A stretch of DNA of 64,000 bases from the NCBI RefSeq assembly GCF_003182075.1, contig NZ_QGTH01000006.1, forward strand, positions 1-64,000, written 5' to 3'. Position 1 is the stretch's first letter; each line of letters starts with the position of its first letter. The notes below the pieces were generated by a model, which saw only the letters and a list, made by a program, of their open reading frames with translations, had not been told where the DNA came from and searched no databases. The position numbers and the translations under genes are program-made. Shown here in pieces: positions 51,942 through 61,088 of the stretch. This DNA comes from Finegoldia magna (GTDB lineage Bacteria; Bacillota; Clostridia; Tissierellales; Peptoniphilaceae).

Positions 51942-52877
51942 CTACAAAATTATTCCCTCTTCAAATGAATTTCCATTCAAATATTCGCTAACGTTAAGAG
52001 GTTTTTTATTTGGAAGTTGTAATCTTGTGATAATTATAAATCCATCTTCACAAGCAACCTTAATTCCATTTTTGTCAACTTTTACAACTTCCCCACTCTT
52101 ATTATCATTATATTGTTTTATTATGTTGATATTGTGAACTTTTACAGTTTTATTATTTAATTTAAAAAACAAACCTGGCCAAGGAGTCAATCCTCTAAAT
52201 TTATTGTAAATTACGTCTGCTTTTTCATTAAAATTAATTTCACCCATAAATTTTTGAATTTTACCTACAGTAGATGCTTCATCTTCATTTTGTTTTTCTC
52301 TTGAATTGAAATATTTTTGGTAATCATTGATCACTTTATCGATTAAATCAGCACCCATTATCATTAATTTATCGTGCAATTCTTCAAGCATAATTTCATT
52401 GTCAAGCTCAATTTTATCTACAGCTAAAACATCACCAGCATCAAGTCCTTGTTCAACTAACATAATACTTACACCGGATTCTTTATCACCATTTAGTAAA
52501 GAATAATTTATCGGAGAAGCTCCTCTGTATTTAGGTAAAATTGATGCGTGAACATTTAAAATCTTGTTTTTAAACCTATCCAGTATTCTTTTTTTGATTA
52601 ATTGACCATAAGCTACCACCACAATAAAATCAGGATTAAGTCTTTCTAATAGATCAAAGACTTCATCGTCATTTATATTTTGTGGAGTAATAACCTCTAT
52701 TCCCAAATCAATAGCTCTTTTTTTAACTGCCGTAGGTGAAAACTTATTTCTATTTCGTTTTTTATCTTGTTGTGATATCACTAATTGAATTTCGTTATTT
52801 GGGTTGTCATATAATCTTTGCAAACTCTCAACTGCAAAATCTGGAGATCCCGCAAATACAATTTTATTTTTCATCAT
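51942..52877 (-). CDS. fmt: Methionyl-tRNA formyltransferase
   Basis: This 311-residue enzyme formylates initiator Met-tRNA. Visible are the N-terminal VFAGSPDFAVESLQRL, the folate/formyl-transfer block ILNVHASILPKYRGASPINYSLLNG with its asparagine-histidine pair, and LDAGDVLAVDK with the catalytic aspartate. The C-terminal OB-like domain has GLTPWPGLFFKLN. Two adjacent ATGs (52877 and 52874) are possible starts, and no strong ribosome-binding site favours either. It overlaps def by 14 bases. Confidence 0.96.
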   Translation of the reverse strand: MMKNKIVFAGSPDFAVESLQRLYDNPNNEIQLVISQQDKKRNRNKFSPTAVKKRAIDLGIEVITPQNINDDEVFDLLERLNPDFIVVVAYGQLIKKRILDRFKNKILNVHASILPKYRGASPINYSLLNGDKESGVSIMLVEQGLDAGDVLAVDKIELDNEIMLEELHDKLMIMGADLIDKVINDYQKYFNSREKQNEDEASTVGKIQKFMGEINFNEKADVIYNKFRGLTPWPGLFFKLNNKTVKVHNINIIKQYNDNKSGEVVKVDKNGIKVACEDGFIIITRLQLPNKKPLNVSEYLNGNSFEEGIIL

Positions 52878-53352
52878 TCAATCTCTCAATCTCTTCATCA
52901 GAAAGATCCAATACTTTATCAGTGTACAATACGCCATCCAAATGATCTAATTCATGACAAAAACAATGTGCTTTGTAATCAGTGCCTGTTTTCCTTTGAA
53001 TATTTCCGTCCAAGTCTGTGTATTCTACAGTAACAGTCTTAGGTCTTTCAACATATCCATTTTTACCAGGAACTGACAGACAACCTTCAACATTAATTTG
53101 CTTTTCATCTGATCTTTCTACGATTTTTGGATTTATCAAAACCATTTTCCCGTCTTCATCTTGCATGTCTATTACTACTATTCTCTTAAGCATTCCAACT
53201 TGAACACAAGCCAATCCCATTCCTTTATTTTCATACATCGTTTCAAACATATCTTCTACGATTTGTTTGATTCTATCATCTATTTTTTCAACCTCTCTTG
53301 ATTTTTTTCTCAAGATTGGATCATTTTCTAATCTAATTTGTCTTAATGCCAT
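52864..53352 (-). CDS. def: Peptide deformylase
   Basis: This 162-residue enzyme removes the formyl group from nascent proteins. The three motifs are present: GMGLACVQVG, EGCLSVPG with the metal cysteine, and HELDHLDG (HExxH). It sits in the usual priA-def-fmt order, nine bases after priA, so adding and removing formyl groups are encoded together. Confidence 0.97.
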   Translation of the reverse strand: MALRQIRLENDPILRKKSREVEKIDDRIKQIVEDMFETMYENKGMGLACVQVGMLKRIVVIDMQDEDGKMVLINPKIVERSDEKQINVEGCLSVPGKNGYVERPKTVTVEYTDLDGNIQRKTGTDYKAHCFCHELDHLDGVLYTDKVLDLSDEEIERLNDEK

Positions 53353-53361
53353 TTTATCTCC

Positions 53362-55731
53362 TTAAAAATAACTTTGAGGATCTAATGTTATTTTAAGCGT
53401 TATTCCCTCTAAGTTAATATTGTATTCATTGTTTATTAAAACTTTTTTTATTATTTCTATTATGTTATCTTCTCCATTAGGGAATTTATAGTACAAATCA
53501 AACCTGTACATATTATTTATCCTTTCTATTGGAGAAGGATGAGGACCATTAATCAATGTTGTAGATAATTTATATCTTCTAATAAGGGCAGCAACGTAAT
53601 TTGAAACTTCATTGATTTTTTTCATAGCAACATTTTTGTTTTTACTAGAAATATTGATGTTTAATATTCTGAAAAAAGGAGGATAATTAAATGATTTTCG
53701 AAGTTTTATCTCCTTTTCATAAAACATTTTGTAATCATGAAGCGCTGCTGATGTTATAGCAAAATTATCAGGTTTATAAGTTTGTATAATTACATCTCCT
53801 TCATATTCTGCTCTTCCAGCTCTTCCGGCTACTTGAGTTATCAATTGAAATGTTTTTTCGTTTGATTTGTAATCTCCTAAGTTCAAACTAATATCTGCAG
53901 CCATTACTCCGACTAATGTAACATTCGGAAAATCAAATCCTTTCGACAACATTTGCGTCCCGATTAATATATCTATTTCTTGATTATTCATCATATCATA
54001 GATTTTTTTGTAATCTTTTTTTGTGTTTGTAGTGTCTCTATCCATTCGTGCAATTCGAGCATTTGGAAAAAGTTCTCTAGTTTCTTCTTCTAATTTTTGA
54101 GTACCTGCTCCAAACTCTTTTATAAATTTCGAGCCACAGTTTGGGCATACTTTCGGCTTTAGAGCTGTTCTCCCACACATGTGACAAATCAATCTATTTT
54201 TTGTCTTATGATATGTCATGGAAACATCACAGCTATCACATTTTAGTACATATCCACATCTTCTGCACGAAATAAAAGAAGTGTGACCTCTCTTGTTTAA
54301 AAACAAAATAGTTTGTTTTTTGTTGTTTAAATTATCTTGAATTTTATTGAGTAGAACTTTACTGAACATTCTCATGTTTCCAGTTTCAAGTTCTTTTCTC
54401 ATATCTACAATAGTGCATTCAACAGGGTTTGTATCATTAGCTCTTTTATTCATTTCAATAAGATTGTACTCACCTTTTAAAGCTTTGCTGTATTCTTCAA
54501 CTCCAGGAGTTGCTGACCCCAATAAAAGCTTTGCGTTATTATATTCTGCTCTAAATCTGGAAATATCAATAGCGTTGTATTTAGGATTTTTTTCACTTAC
54601 ATAACTTGTTTCATGCTCTTCATCTATTATTATCAATCCTAAATTTTTAAACGGAGAAAATACAGCACTTCTAGCTCCAACTACTATTTTATATTCTCCA
54701 TTATACATTTTTCGAAATTGTTCGAATTTTTCGTTAACATTTAACTTAGAGTGAATTATAGCAACTTTCCCTGGAAACCTACCCTCAAATCTTTCAATAG
54801 TCTGCGGAGTCAATGATATTTCTGGAACCAGAACTATGCTATCTTTACCTTCATTTAACATTTTTTCAACCAAATGCAAATACACTTCAGTTTTACCACT
54901 ACCCGTTACACCATGTAACAAATTAAATTGATTTTCTAAAATCGAATTATAGGCTTTTTTTTGCTGTGAATTTAGTTTTATTTTTTTATAAGTTCTAGTA
55001 TCGTCCACAACAACTCTGTCAACTTCTTTGAAGTAAATTTCAACAATTTTCTTATCTTCAAGTGCTTTTACCACGCTTGAAGTCGTTTTTGTTTTCGCTA
55101 AAAGCTCGCTATAAAGTATGTTCTTTTTAGTTTTTAGCATATCAACTATTTTTTGTTGAGCATTTGCTCTTTTTGAAATAACTGGATTATCTTCTATAAG
55201 TTTGACGTATTTCAATAGCTTTGGTGTAATTTGTTGATCATATACTAAATCCATTTTCAAAAAATCAGATTTTACATATTCCATTAGCTTTTTATGGCTA
55301 ACATCTGAAATTTCTTTAATTTCTGAATATTCTTTCTTGGTTTTAAGAGTATTGTACAAATCTTCATCTACATTTCGTAGTTTATCATTTGCAGTGAAAT
55401 ATTCTTTTAATTCTTCAAAGTTTCCAGGTGGCAAAATAGTTTGAAAAGCAGAGCTATAGTCGCTTAAATATTTACCAACCATGAAAAAAGCAATGTCAAT
55501 GGATTCTTGTGTTACAATAGGATTCAAGTCTACTACTGATATTATTTCTTTGTAATCAATATCTTTTCTAGGGTTATCATTAATTCTAACCACTAACGCT
55601 AATTTATTAATATTTGATTTACCAAAAGGGACTATAACTCTCATTCCAACTTCGACATCTTCACTTGAATAATATGAGTATAGTCTGTTAGTCATCTTCG
55701 ATTTGTTTCTAAAAATAACATCAATATACAT
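53362..55731 (-). CDS. priA: Primosomal replication-restart helicase PriA
   Basis: This 789-residue protein begins with the PriA DNA-binding domain (VGMRVIVPFG). The helicase core shows Walker A GVTGSGKTE, LVPEISLTPQTI, DEEHETSY, GSATPGVEEY, and the later TQMLSKGFDFPNV and QVAGRAGRAEYEG. Between the helicase lobes lie zinc-binding cysteines (CRRCG, CDSC, CHMCG, CPNCG). It reloads the replisome at abandoned forks. It starts six bases after coaBC. Confidence 0.97.
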   Translation of the reverse strand: MYIDVIFRNKSKMTNRLYSYYSSEDVEVGMRVIVPFGKSNINKLALVVRINDNPRKDIDYKEIISVVDLNPIVTQESIDIAFFMVGKYLSDYSSAFQTILPPGNFEELKEYFTANDKLRNVDEDLYNTLKTKKEYSEIKEISDVSHKKLMEYVKSDFLKMDLVYDQQITPKLLKYVKLIEDNPVISKRANAQQKIVDMLKTKKNILYSELLAKTKTTSSVVKALEDKKIVEIYFKEVDRVVVDDTRTYKKIKLNSQQKKAYNSILENQFNLLHGVTGSGKTEVYLHLVEKMLNEGKDSIVLVPEISLTPQTIERFEGRFPGKVAIIHSKLNVNEKFEQFRKMYNGEYKIVVGARSAVFSPFKNLGLIIIDEEHETSYVSEKNPKYNAIDISRFRAEYNNAKLLLGSATPGVEEYSKALKGEYNLIEMNKRANDTNPVECTIVDMRKELETGNMRMFSKVLLNKIQDNLNNKKQTILFLNKRGHTSFISCRRCGYVLKCDSCDVSMTYHKTKNRLICHMCGRTALKPKVCPNCGSKFIKEFGAGTQKLEEETRELFPNARIARMDRDTTNTKKDYKKIYDMMNNQEIDILIGTQMLSKGFDFPNVTLVGVMAADISLNLGDYKSNEKTFQLITQVAGRAGRAEYEGDVIIQTYKPDNFAITSAALHDYKMFYEKEIKLRKSFNYPPFFRILNINISSKNKNVAMKKINEVSNYVAALIRRYKLSTTLINGPHPSPIERINNMYRFDLYYKFPNGEDNIIEIIKKVLINNEYNINLEGITLKITLDPQSYF

Positions 55732-55737
55732 GTTTAC

Positions 55738-56904
55738 CTACTTTATCAAATCCAATATCTTATCTGCGATATTTAACTTTGTGTCCTTACCAATTTCTAA
55801 TATATTATCTTTGCTGATTATAGTTACCTTATTATATTCTGAATTAAATCCAATGTCTTTTTTTGATACATCGTTTAATACTATAAAATCTAGATTTTTT
55901 TTATCTAACTTTTTCTTAGCATTTTCTAATAAATTATTTGTTTCTGCGGCAAATCCAATAAAGATTTGATTATCTTTTTTATTTAATGATTTTAAAATAT
56001 CTGGGTTTTCTTCTAATTCTAAAGAATTAATACCATCTTGTTTTTTTATTTTTAAATCTTTTCTGTTCTTTACTTTAAAATCACTTACAGCTGCCGCCAT
56101 AATTAAACAGTCAAAGTCGCCAATATAACTTTCTATTTTTTCTTTCATTTCAATTGCAGACTCCACTTTTATGTTTTCAATACCATATGGATTTTCTGCT
56201 GTTGTTTTCCCAGAAATAATTGTTACATCGGCTCCTCTCATAAAAGCTTTCTTAGCAATCGAATATCCCATTTTCCCACTGGAATCATTCGTTATATATC
56301 GTACAGGATCAATTCTTTCAACTGTTGCTCCTGCAGTAATCAAAATTTTCTTACCTTGTAAATCTTTTTCGCAAAAGTATTTTTCAACTTCTTCAACAAT
56401 TTCCCAAGGTTCTTTTAATCTTCCGTTTCCTTCTGTATTACAAGCAAGCATTCCACTATTTGAATCTACAATTAAGTGTTTTTTTTGTTTCAAATCTTCT
56501 ATGTTTTTTTGTGTCGCAGGATTATTCAACATATTGGTATTCATACTTACACAAAACATTATTGGCTTGGTATATGCTAGCGCAGTAGATGATAACAAAT
56601 CGTCTGCGATACCATAATTTATTTTAGCCATAGTATTTGCACTAGCAGGTGCAATCAAAAATAAATCTGCCCATTTTGCAAGCTCTATATGTTCAACAAC
56701 CTTGTGTGAATTATTATGAAACATTTTGTTTTTAACATCGCATTTGCCAATTGTTTCAAAAGTCATTGGACTTACAAATTCACAAGCTGAATCAGTCATA
56801 ATTATTTTGATATTATAGTCAAGTTTTTTTAGTCTACTTACAACATCTACAACCTTGTAAATAGCAATTCCTCCAGTAACACCTAAAAGAATATTTTTAT
56901 TCAT
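55738..56904 (-). CDS. coaBC: Bifunctional phosphopantothenoylcysteine decarboxylase/synthase
   Basis: This 388-residue protein has an N-terminal flavoprotein decarboxylase domain (CoaC, 1-180). It starts NILLGVTGGIAIYKVVDVV and contains APASANTMAKINYGIADDLL and the CVSMNTNMLNNPATQ active-site block. The CoaB synthase domain has KILITAGATVERIDPVRYITNDSSGKMGYSIA, AAAVSDFKVK and IGFAAETNN. Together these give steps three and two from the end of the 4'-phosphopantetheine branch. coaD lies elsewhere in this window. It overlaps rpoZ by eight bases. Confidence 0.97.
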   Translation of the reverse strand: MNKNILLGVTGGIAIYKVVDVVSRLKKLDYNIKIIMTDSACEFVSPMTFETIGKCDVKNKMFHNNSHKVVEHIELAKWADLFLIAPASANTMAKINYGIADDLLSSTALAYTKPIMFCVSMNTNMLNNPATQKNIEDLKQKKHLIVDSNSGMLACNTEGNGRLKEPWEIVEEVEKYFCEKDLQGKKILITAGATVERIDPVRYITNDSSGKMGYSIAKKAFMRGADVTIISGKTTAENPYGIENIKVESAIEMKEKIESYIGDFDCLIMAAAVSDFKVKNRKDLKIKKQDGINSLELEENPDILKSLNKKDNQIFIGFAAETNNLLENAKKKLDKKNLDFIVLNDVSKKDIGFNSEYNKVTIISKDNILEIGKDTKLNIADKILDLIK

Positions 56905-57094
56905 TTGATTTGTTTTCCCAAACCTTTTTTTCCATAACTTCTTCTAAAGCTGTAGTAACTGGTTGGGCTTTTGCTTTCTTTAGTTTTGTGTCTTTGCCAT
57001 CTATTAACATTCTTGCTCTTTTGCTTACCATTACACAAAGTGCATATCTACTATTGTTTATTTCTGATAATTTTTTAAATGATGGATTAATCAT
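56897..57094 (-). CDS. rpoZ: RNA polymerase omega subunit
   Basis: This 65-residue protein fits omega: MINPSFKKL, NSRYALCVMVSKRARML, and a helix TTALEEVMEKKVW. Omega stabilises beta-prime during polymerase assembly. It overlaps gmk upstream and coaBC downstream by eight bases each, in the universal gmk-rpoZ order. Confidence 0.95.
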   Translation of the reverse strand: MINPSFKKLSEINNSRYALCVMVSKRARMLIDGKDTKLKKAKAQPVTTALEEVMEKKVWENKSNE

Positions 57095-57674
57095 ATTTTT
57101 CTCCTTTTACAACTCTAAATTTTTCTGCATCAATTATAGTTTCAATATTTTTTACAGTTTCATCGACATCTTCATTGATAACTGCATAATCATATTCATC
57201 AATAAAACTCAATTCTTTCTTGGCGTTTTGCATTCTAATATTAATTGTTTCTTCATCTTCTGTATTTCTGCCTTCAATTCTTCTCCTAAGTTCAATTAAA
57301 TCCGGTGGAAGGATGAATACAAAAACAGCTTCAGGATAGTTTTCTTTTACTTTTAATGCTCCTTGAACATCAATTTCTAAAATAACTATTTCCCCTTTAT
57401 TTATTTGATCAAAAACAAATGATTTTGGAGTCCCATAATAATTATTGTGCACATTGGCATATTCGATGAAATCTCCCTGTTCGATTTTCTTCTTAAACTC
57501 ATCCAAGCTCAAGAAATAATAATTTTCTCCGTCTACTTCATAGGGTCTCTTCTTCCTTGTTGTAGCTGATACAGAATATACAATATCATTTTTTTGTGAT
57601 ATTAATTTTTCACAAACAGTTCCTTTACCAACTCCTGATGGGCCAGAAACAACTAATAAAAATCCGTCTCTCAT
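57087..57674 (-). CDS. gmk: Guanylate kinase
   Basis: This 195-residue P-loop kinase converts GMP to GDP. It has VVSGPSGVGKGTVCEKL, the GMP-binding SATTRKKRPYEVDGENYYFLS, EYANVHNNYYGTP, EIDVQGA and the lid RIEGRNTEDEETINIRM. It starts one base after remA and overlaps rpoZ. Its product level also influences (p)ppGpp-sensitive GTP pools in Firmicutes. Confidence 0.97.
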   Translation of the reverse strand: MRDGFLLVVSGPSGVGKGTVCEKLISQKNDIVYSVSATTRKKRPYEVDGENYYFLSLDEFKKKIEQGDFIEYANVHNNYYGTPKSFVFDQINKGEIVILEIDVQGALKVKENYPEAVFVFILPPDLIELRRRIEGRNTEDEETINIRMQNAKKELSFIDEYDYAVINEDVDETVKNIETIIDAEKFRVVKGEKYD

Positions 57675-57675
57675 A

Positions 57676-57927
57676 TTAATCTTCCTTATTATTTGATTTA
57701 TCTAATCTCATTTGTAAAGTCTCTGGTTGAAGACAACTCAACACAACATGACTTGAATCCATAATTATTACACTCCTGGTTTTTCTTCCAAAAGTAACGT
57801 CTATGAGATTATTATCTTCTTTTGCTTTTTGAACAATTCTTTTAATTGGATTTGTTTCAGGACTAACAATTGCAATAATCCTGTTGCTATTAACTAAATT
57901 TGAAAAACCTATACCTAAACTTTCCAT
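57676..57927 (-). CDS. remA: RemA/DUF370 DNA-binding regulator
   Basis: This 83-residue protein carries the RemA pattern: [57 protein letters not shown] and QPETLQMR. B. subtilis RemA activates matrix and osmoprotection genes as a ring-shaped DNA-binding oligomer. I chose the ATG at 57927 (MESLGIG) with TAGAGGGAAA upstream, over an ATG five codons earlier. It lies between yicC and gmk, as in B. subtilis. Confidence 0.94.
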   Translation of the reverse strand: MESLGIGFSNLVNSNRIIAIVSPETNPIKRIVQKAKEDNNLIDVTFGRKTRSVIIMDSSHVVLSCLQPETLQMRLDKSNNKED

Positions 57928-57934
57928 TTTCCCT

Positions 57935-58810
57935 CTATTCAATATTTTGTACTTGTTCTCTTAATTTTTCAATCAAACTTTTAACTTCAATAACACAAAC
58001 TGAAATAGATTCATCATTAGATTTTGAAGAAATTGTATTAATTTCGCGATTCATTTCTTGAATTATAAAATCCAATTTACGTCCGATGCAATCTTTCATA
58101 TCCATTGCCGATTTAAATTGAACTATATGTGAATCAAATCTCTTTAATTCTTCGTTAATGTCAGCTTTATCAGCCATCAAAGCAACTTCCAAGTACATTC
58201 TATCCTTATCAATTTTTTCTTCATCTAACAATTCAGATATTTTATTAAACAAATTTTCTCTGTATTCTTTTACACTATTTTCAGTTAAACTTGATATCTT
58301 AGATATTTGATCTTCTATTTTTGATAAATTAGTCGATAAATCTTCTCTCAAATTATCGCCTTCAATAGATCTCATTGAATAAATTTTATTCACAGCTTCA
58401 TCTAAAACTTTTAGAATATTATCGTGCAAAAATTCATTGTCCAAATCTTTGTAAGTAAATATCATTACATCATCATATTTTACTAAATCTCTTACACTAA
58501 TATCCGATTTCATATCTAACTTTTGATTTAATGAATCAAGTTTTTCCTTGATTTTTTGAGCTAATTCATAGTTAATATCCACACTGTCAACTGATAGTTG
58601 ATATTTTTTAATTTTGATATAAACATCAACTCTACCACGTTTTAACTTATTTTTGATTAATGATTTCATGTCTTCCAACATAAAATTCAAAAAACTCGGC
58701 ATTGAAAAATTGAAATCCAAATACCTATTATTAACAGATTTGATTTCAATATCTATGCTGCAATCTTCTAATTCCAAACTTGAAGATCCAAATCCTGTCA
58801 TAGACTTCAT
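57935..58810 (-). CDS. YicC-family endoribonuclease
   Basis: This 291-residue protein begins [13 protein letters not shown], the YicC signature. It continues with [25 protein letters not shown] and a C-terminal [22 protein letters not shown] block containing the conserved Q-E-x-x-R-E-x-N-T. YicC proteins form ring-shaped endoribonucleases. It is the first gene of the block that runs to the yugP-like gene, with GGGAGGCG before the ATG. Confidence 0.94.
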   Translation of the reverse strand: MKSMTGFGSSSLELEDCSIDIEIKSVNNRYLDFNFSMPSFLNFMLEDMKSLIKNKLKRGRVDVYIKIKKYQLSVDSVDINYELAQKIKEKLDSLNQKLDMKSDISVRDLVKYDDVMIFTYKDLDNEFLHDNILKVLDEAVNKIYSMRSIEGDNLREDLSTNLSKIEDQISKISSLTENSVKEYRENLFNKISELLDEEKIDKDRMYLEVALMADKADINEELKRFDSHIVQFKSAMDMKDCIGRKLDFIIQEMNREINTISSKSNDESISVCVIEVKSLIEKLREQVQNIE

Positions 58811-58835
58811 TTCTATCGCCTCCCTTGATATTGTT

Positions 58836-58864
58836 AGTGTATATTAATCTTTAAGAATTTACAA
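58836..58864 (-). promoter_or_regulatory. Promoter of the yicC-remA-gmk operon
   Basis: On the minus strand TTGTAA (complement of 58859-58864) is followed by 17 bases and TACACT (complement of 58836-58841), 25 bases before yicC. Confidence 0.5.
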
Positions 58865-58880
58865 TAATTTATTACAATTT

Positions 58881-60617
58881 TTAAACAATTTCTTTGATTT
58901 TATCAATATCGTAAGAACTCATGTCGACATTAACAGTGTTGAAATTATTGTAAAAAACCATTCCAGGTTTTGCTCCCTTAGCTTTTTTAACATTTTTCTT
59001 TTCAGTATAATCAACTTCAACGTATTTTTCTTTACTCATTGATGAAAAATACGCCGCTAAGAAACAAGCAATGCCGTAGTCTTCTTCAGTCAAGTTTTCG
59101 TTTCTAATTATGACGTGTGAACCTGGCATATCTTTTACGTGAGCAAAAATATCTTCTTTGTTAGCTTGTTTCAAAGTAAGATTATCATTTTGGTAATTAT
59201 TTTTACCTACAAAAATATCAACGTTATTTTCTGTTACAAAATGTCTTGGCTTTGATGGTTTTACTTTTGCAGTTTTTTTCTTAGATTTTTTTATCAAACC
59301 TATTTTTACCATCTCATCCTTAATCTCTGATAGTTCCTGATATTCTGTCACTCTCTCCAGCGTTTCTAGAAGTTGTAGTAAATATTCGTTTTCTTGTTTT
59401 ATAAGAGGGAGCTCTTGTGTAATCATTTTTTCTCTAGTTTTTAATTTGCTAAATTTTTTGTAATAATTTTGTGCATTTTCATTTCCAGATTTTATTGGAT
59501 TCAATGGAATTTCAATTGGGCTCATATCATCATAGAAATTCTGTACATTTATTTTATCCACGCCTTTATGGATCAAATGCATATTTGAACTTATCAAATC
59601 AGCATAAACTTTGTAAATATCTCTTTTCTTAGCTTCTTGCAAATCTACAGTTAAATTGCTCAATTTATTTGAATTTCTTTGAATTTTATTTGAAACTATT
59701 TTCTTCAAGTGCGAAGATTTTTGTGTAATTGAATCATTCGAACTGTGTTTTTTATAATAATAATCCAACATTTCATGAATATCATCAAAGTTTTTCTTTT
59801 GATATCCGTATTTTTCTAATTTAGTTACATGAAAATCCTTTAATTTTTCATCTTCATCAATGACTATAGAATAATCATAATCACAATTTTTGATAGCTTC
59901 TCTAACGTCAATAAATGCTTGATTAAATCGAGATTTTTCATCTTCGGTCAAATCTTCGAGCCTTATATTAAAATCCAAATCTGCTCTCAGGCATATTTCT
60001 CTAGAAATAGTGGGAGAAAATCCAGTATAATTCATATAAAAAACTTTTTGTAGTTTAGTAGTCCCCTCAGCTATTTCTGTTGGAAGATCATCTGATTGCA
60101 AAATGTTTCTCTTGTCATCTTCCAAGCACGAATACTTGGTTTTTGGAAGTATTTGTCTGATGCTTTTAGTGTCGAAGCTAATTCTTTTGATTGCATCTAC
60201 AATCATCTTACTTTCTTTTTCAATTAAGATTATATTAGAATGCTTGCCCATAAGTTCTACAACTAATGTGTAGTTCATGTCATAACCCATCTCATCTCTG
60301 CTATTGATGTCAATATTAACAACTCTGTCCATCGATTCTTGATAAATATCAGTTATAACCGCTCCTTGTAAGTATTTTCGCATCAGCATACAGAAATTAT
60401 ACGCCTCAATTGGATTTTTCTTATTTTCATTTGTAAAATGCGTCCTCGGTAAGGATGAGGATGCAGAAATAAGAAGTTTATAATTTTGTTTGTTATTATA
60501 GATAATTAAATCCAATTCGTTTTTATCCGGTTGATTAACCTTACTGATTTTACCGTTCGTTAATTTTTCTTTTATATCATCTACTATCGCTTTTGTTACA
60601 ATTCCGTCAAAGCTCAT
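58881..60617 (-). CDS. rqcH: RqcH/NFACT ribosome quality-control factor
   Basis: This 578-residue protein has the NFACT-N domain (MSFDGIVTKAIVDDIKEKL, INQPDKNEL-like, LVVELMGKHSNIILIE). HhH and coiled-coil segments follow (about 180-440), then a C-terminal NFACT-R domain with ENNVDIFVGKNNYQNDNLTLK, DIFAHVKDMPGSHVII and MVFYNNFNTVNVD. RqcH binds stalled 50S subunits and recruits tRNA-Ala to add alanine tails. The older name is fibronectin-binding protein. Neighbouring smpB and rnr make this a ribosome-rescue cluster. Confidence 0.93.
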   Translation of the reverse strand: MSFDGIVTKAIVDDIKEKLTNGKISKVNQPDKNELDLIIYNNKQNYKLLISASSSLPRTHFTNENKKNPIEAYNFCMLMRKYLQGAVITDIYQESMDRVVNIDINSRDEMGYDMNYTLVVELMGKHSNIILIEKESKMIVDAIKRISFDTKSIRQILPKTKYSCLEDDKRNILQSDDLPTEIAEGTTKLQKVFYMNYTGFSPTISREICLRADLDFNIRLEDLTEDEKSRFNQAFIDVREAIKNCDYDYSIVIDEDEKLKDFHVTKLEKYGYQKKNFDDIHEMLDYYYKKHSSNDSITQKSSHLKKIVSNKIQRNSNKLSNLTVDLQEAKKRDIYKVYADLISSNMHLIHKGVDKINVQNFYDDMSPIEIPLNPIKSGNENAQNYYKKFSKLKTREKMITQELPLIKQENEYLLQLLETLERVTEYQELSEIKDEMVKIGLIKKSKKKTAKVKPSKPRHFVTENNVDIFVGKNNYQNDNLTLKQANKEDIFAHVKDMPGSHVIIRNENLTEEDYGIACFLAAYFSSMSKEKYVEVDYTEKKNVKKAKGAKPGMVFYNNFNTVNVDMSSYDIDKIKEIV

Positions 60618-60626
60618 TATTACTCC

Positions 60627-61076
60627 TTATCTTCTCATTGCTCTTTGCATATTTCTCAAATCATCACGTTTTTTCAGAGTTTCTCTCTTATCATACAGAT
60701 TCTTACCCTTTGCAAGAGCTATCTCTACTTTTACAAGTCCATTTTTTTCATATACTCTTAAAGGTATCAAAGTATAACCTTGTTCTTTTGTTTTTCCTAT
60801 TAATTTTCTGATTTCAGATTTATGCATTAAAAGTTTTCTTTTTCTTAAACTATCCACGTTAAAAATATTTCCTTGAGTATACGGACTTACATTCATCGAA
60901 TAAACAAAAACTTCTGAATTTTCTATCATGCAATAACTTTCCTTAATGGAAACTTTTCCTTTTTTGATAGACTTTACTTCAGTTCCTTTTAGTTCAATTC
61001 CACATTCGTACACATCTTCGATAAAATATTCGTGACGTGCTTTCTTATTGTTTGCTAATAATTTTATATCACTCAT
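60627..61076 (-). CDS. smpB: tmRNA-binding protein SmpB
   Basis: This 149-residue protein shows [50 protein letters not shown] and the basic tail [19 protein letters not shown]. It delivers tmRNA to stalled ribosomes. It follows rnr by 12 bases and precedes rqcH by 9. No ssrA (tmRNA) gene is evident in this window. Confidence 0.97.
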   Translation of the reverse strand: MSDIKLLANNKKARHEYFIEDVYECGIELKGTEVKSIKKGKVSIKESYCMIENSEVFVYSMNVSPYTQGNIFNVDSLRKRKLLMHKSEIRKLIGKTKEQGYTLIPLRVYEKNGLVKVEIALAKGKNLYDKRETLKKRDDLRNMQRAMRR

Positions 61077-61088
61077 TATTTTCCTTTT

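Noticed and set aside
57927-58810. Apparent overlap of remA with yicC
   Set aside because: It only arises if remA starts at the earlier ATG at 57942. The ribosome-binding site supports the start at 57927, which leaves a seven-base gap.
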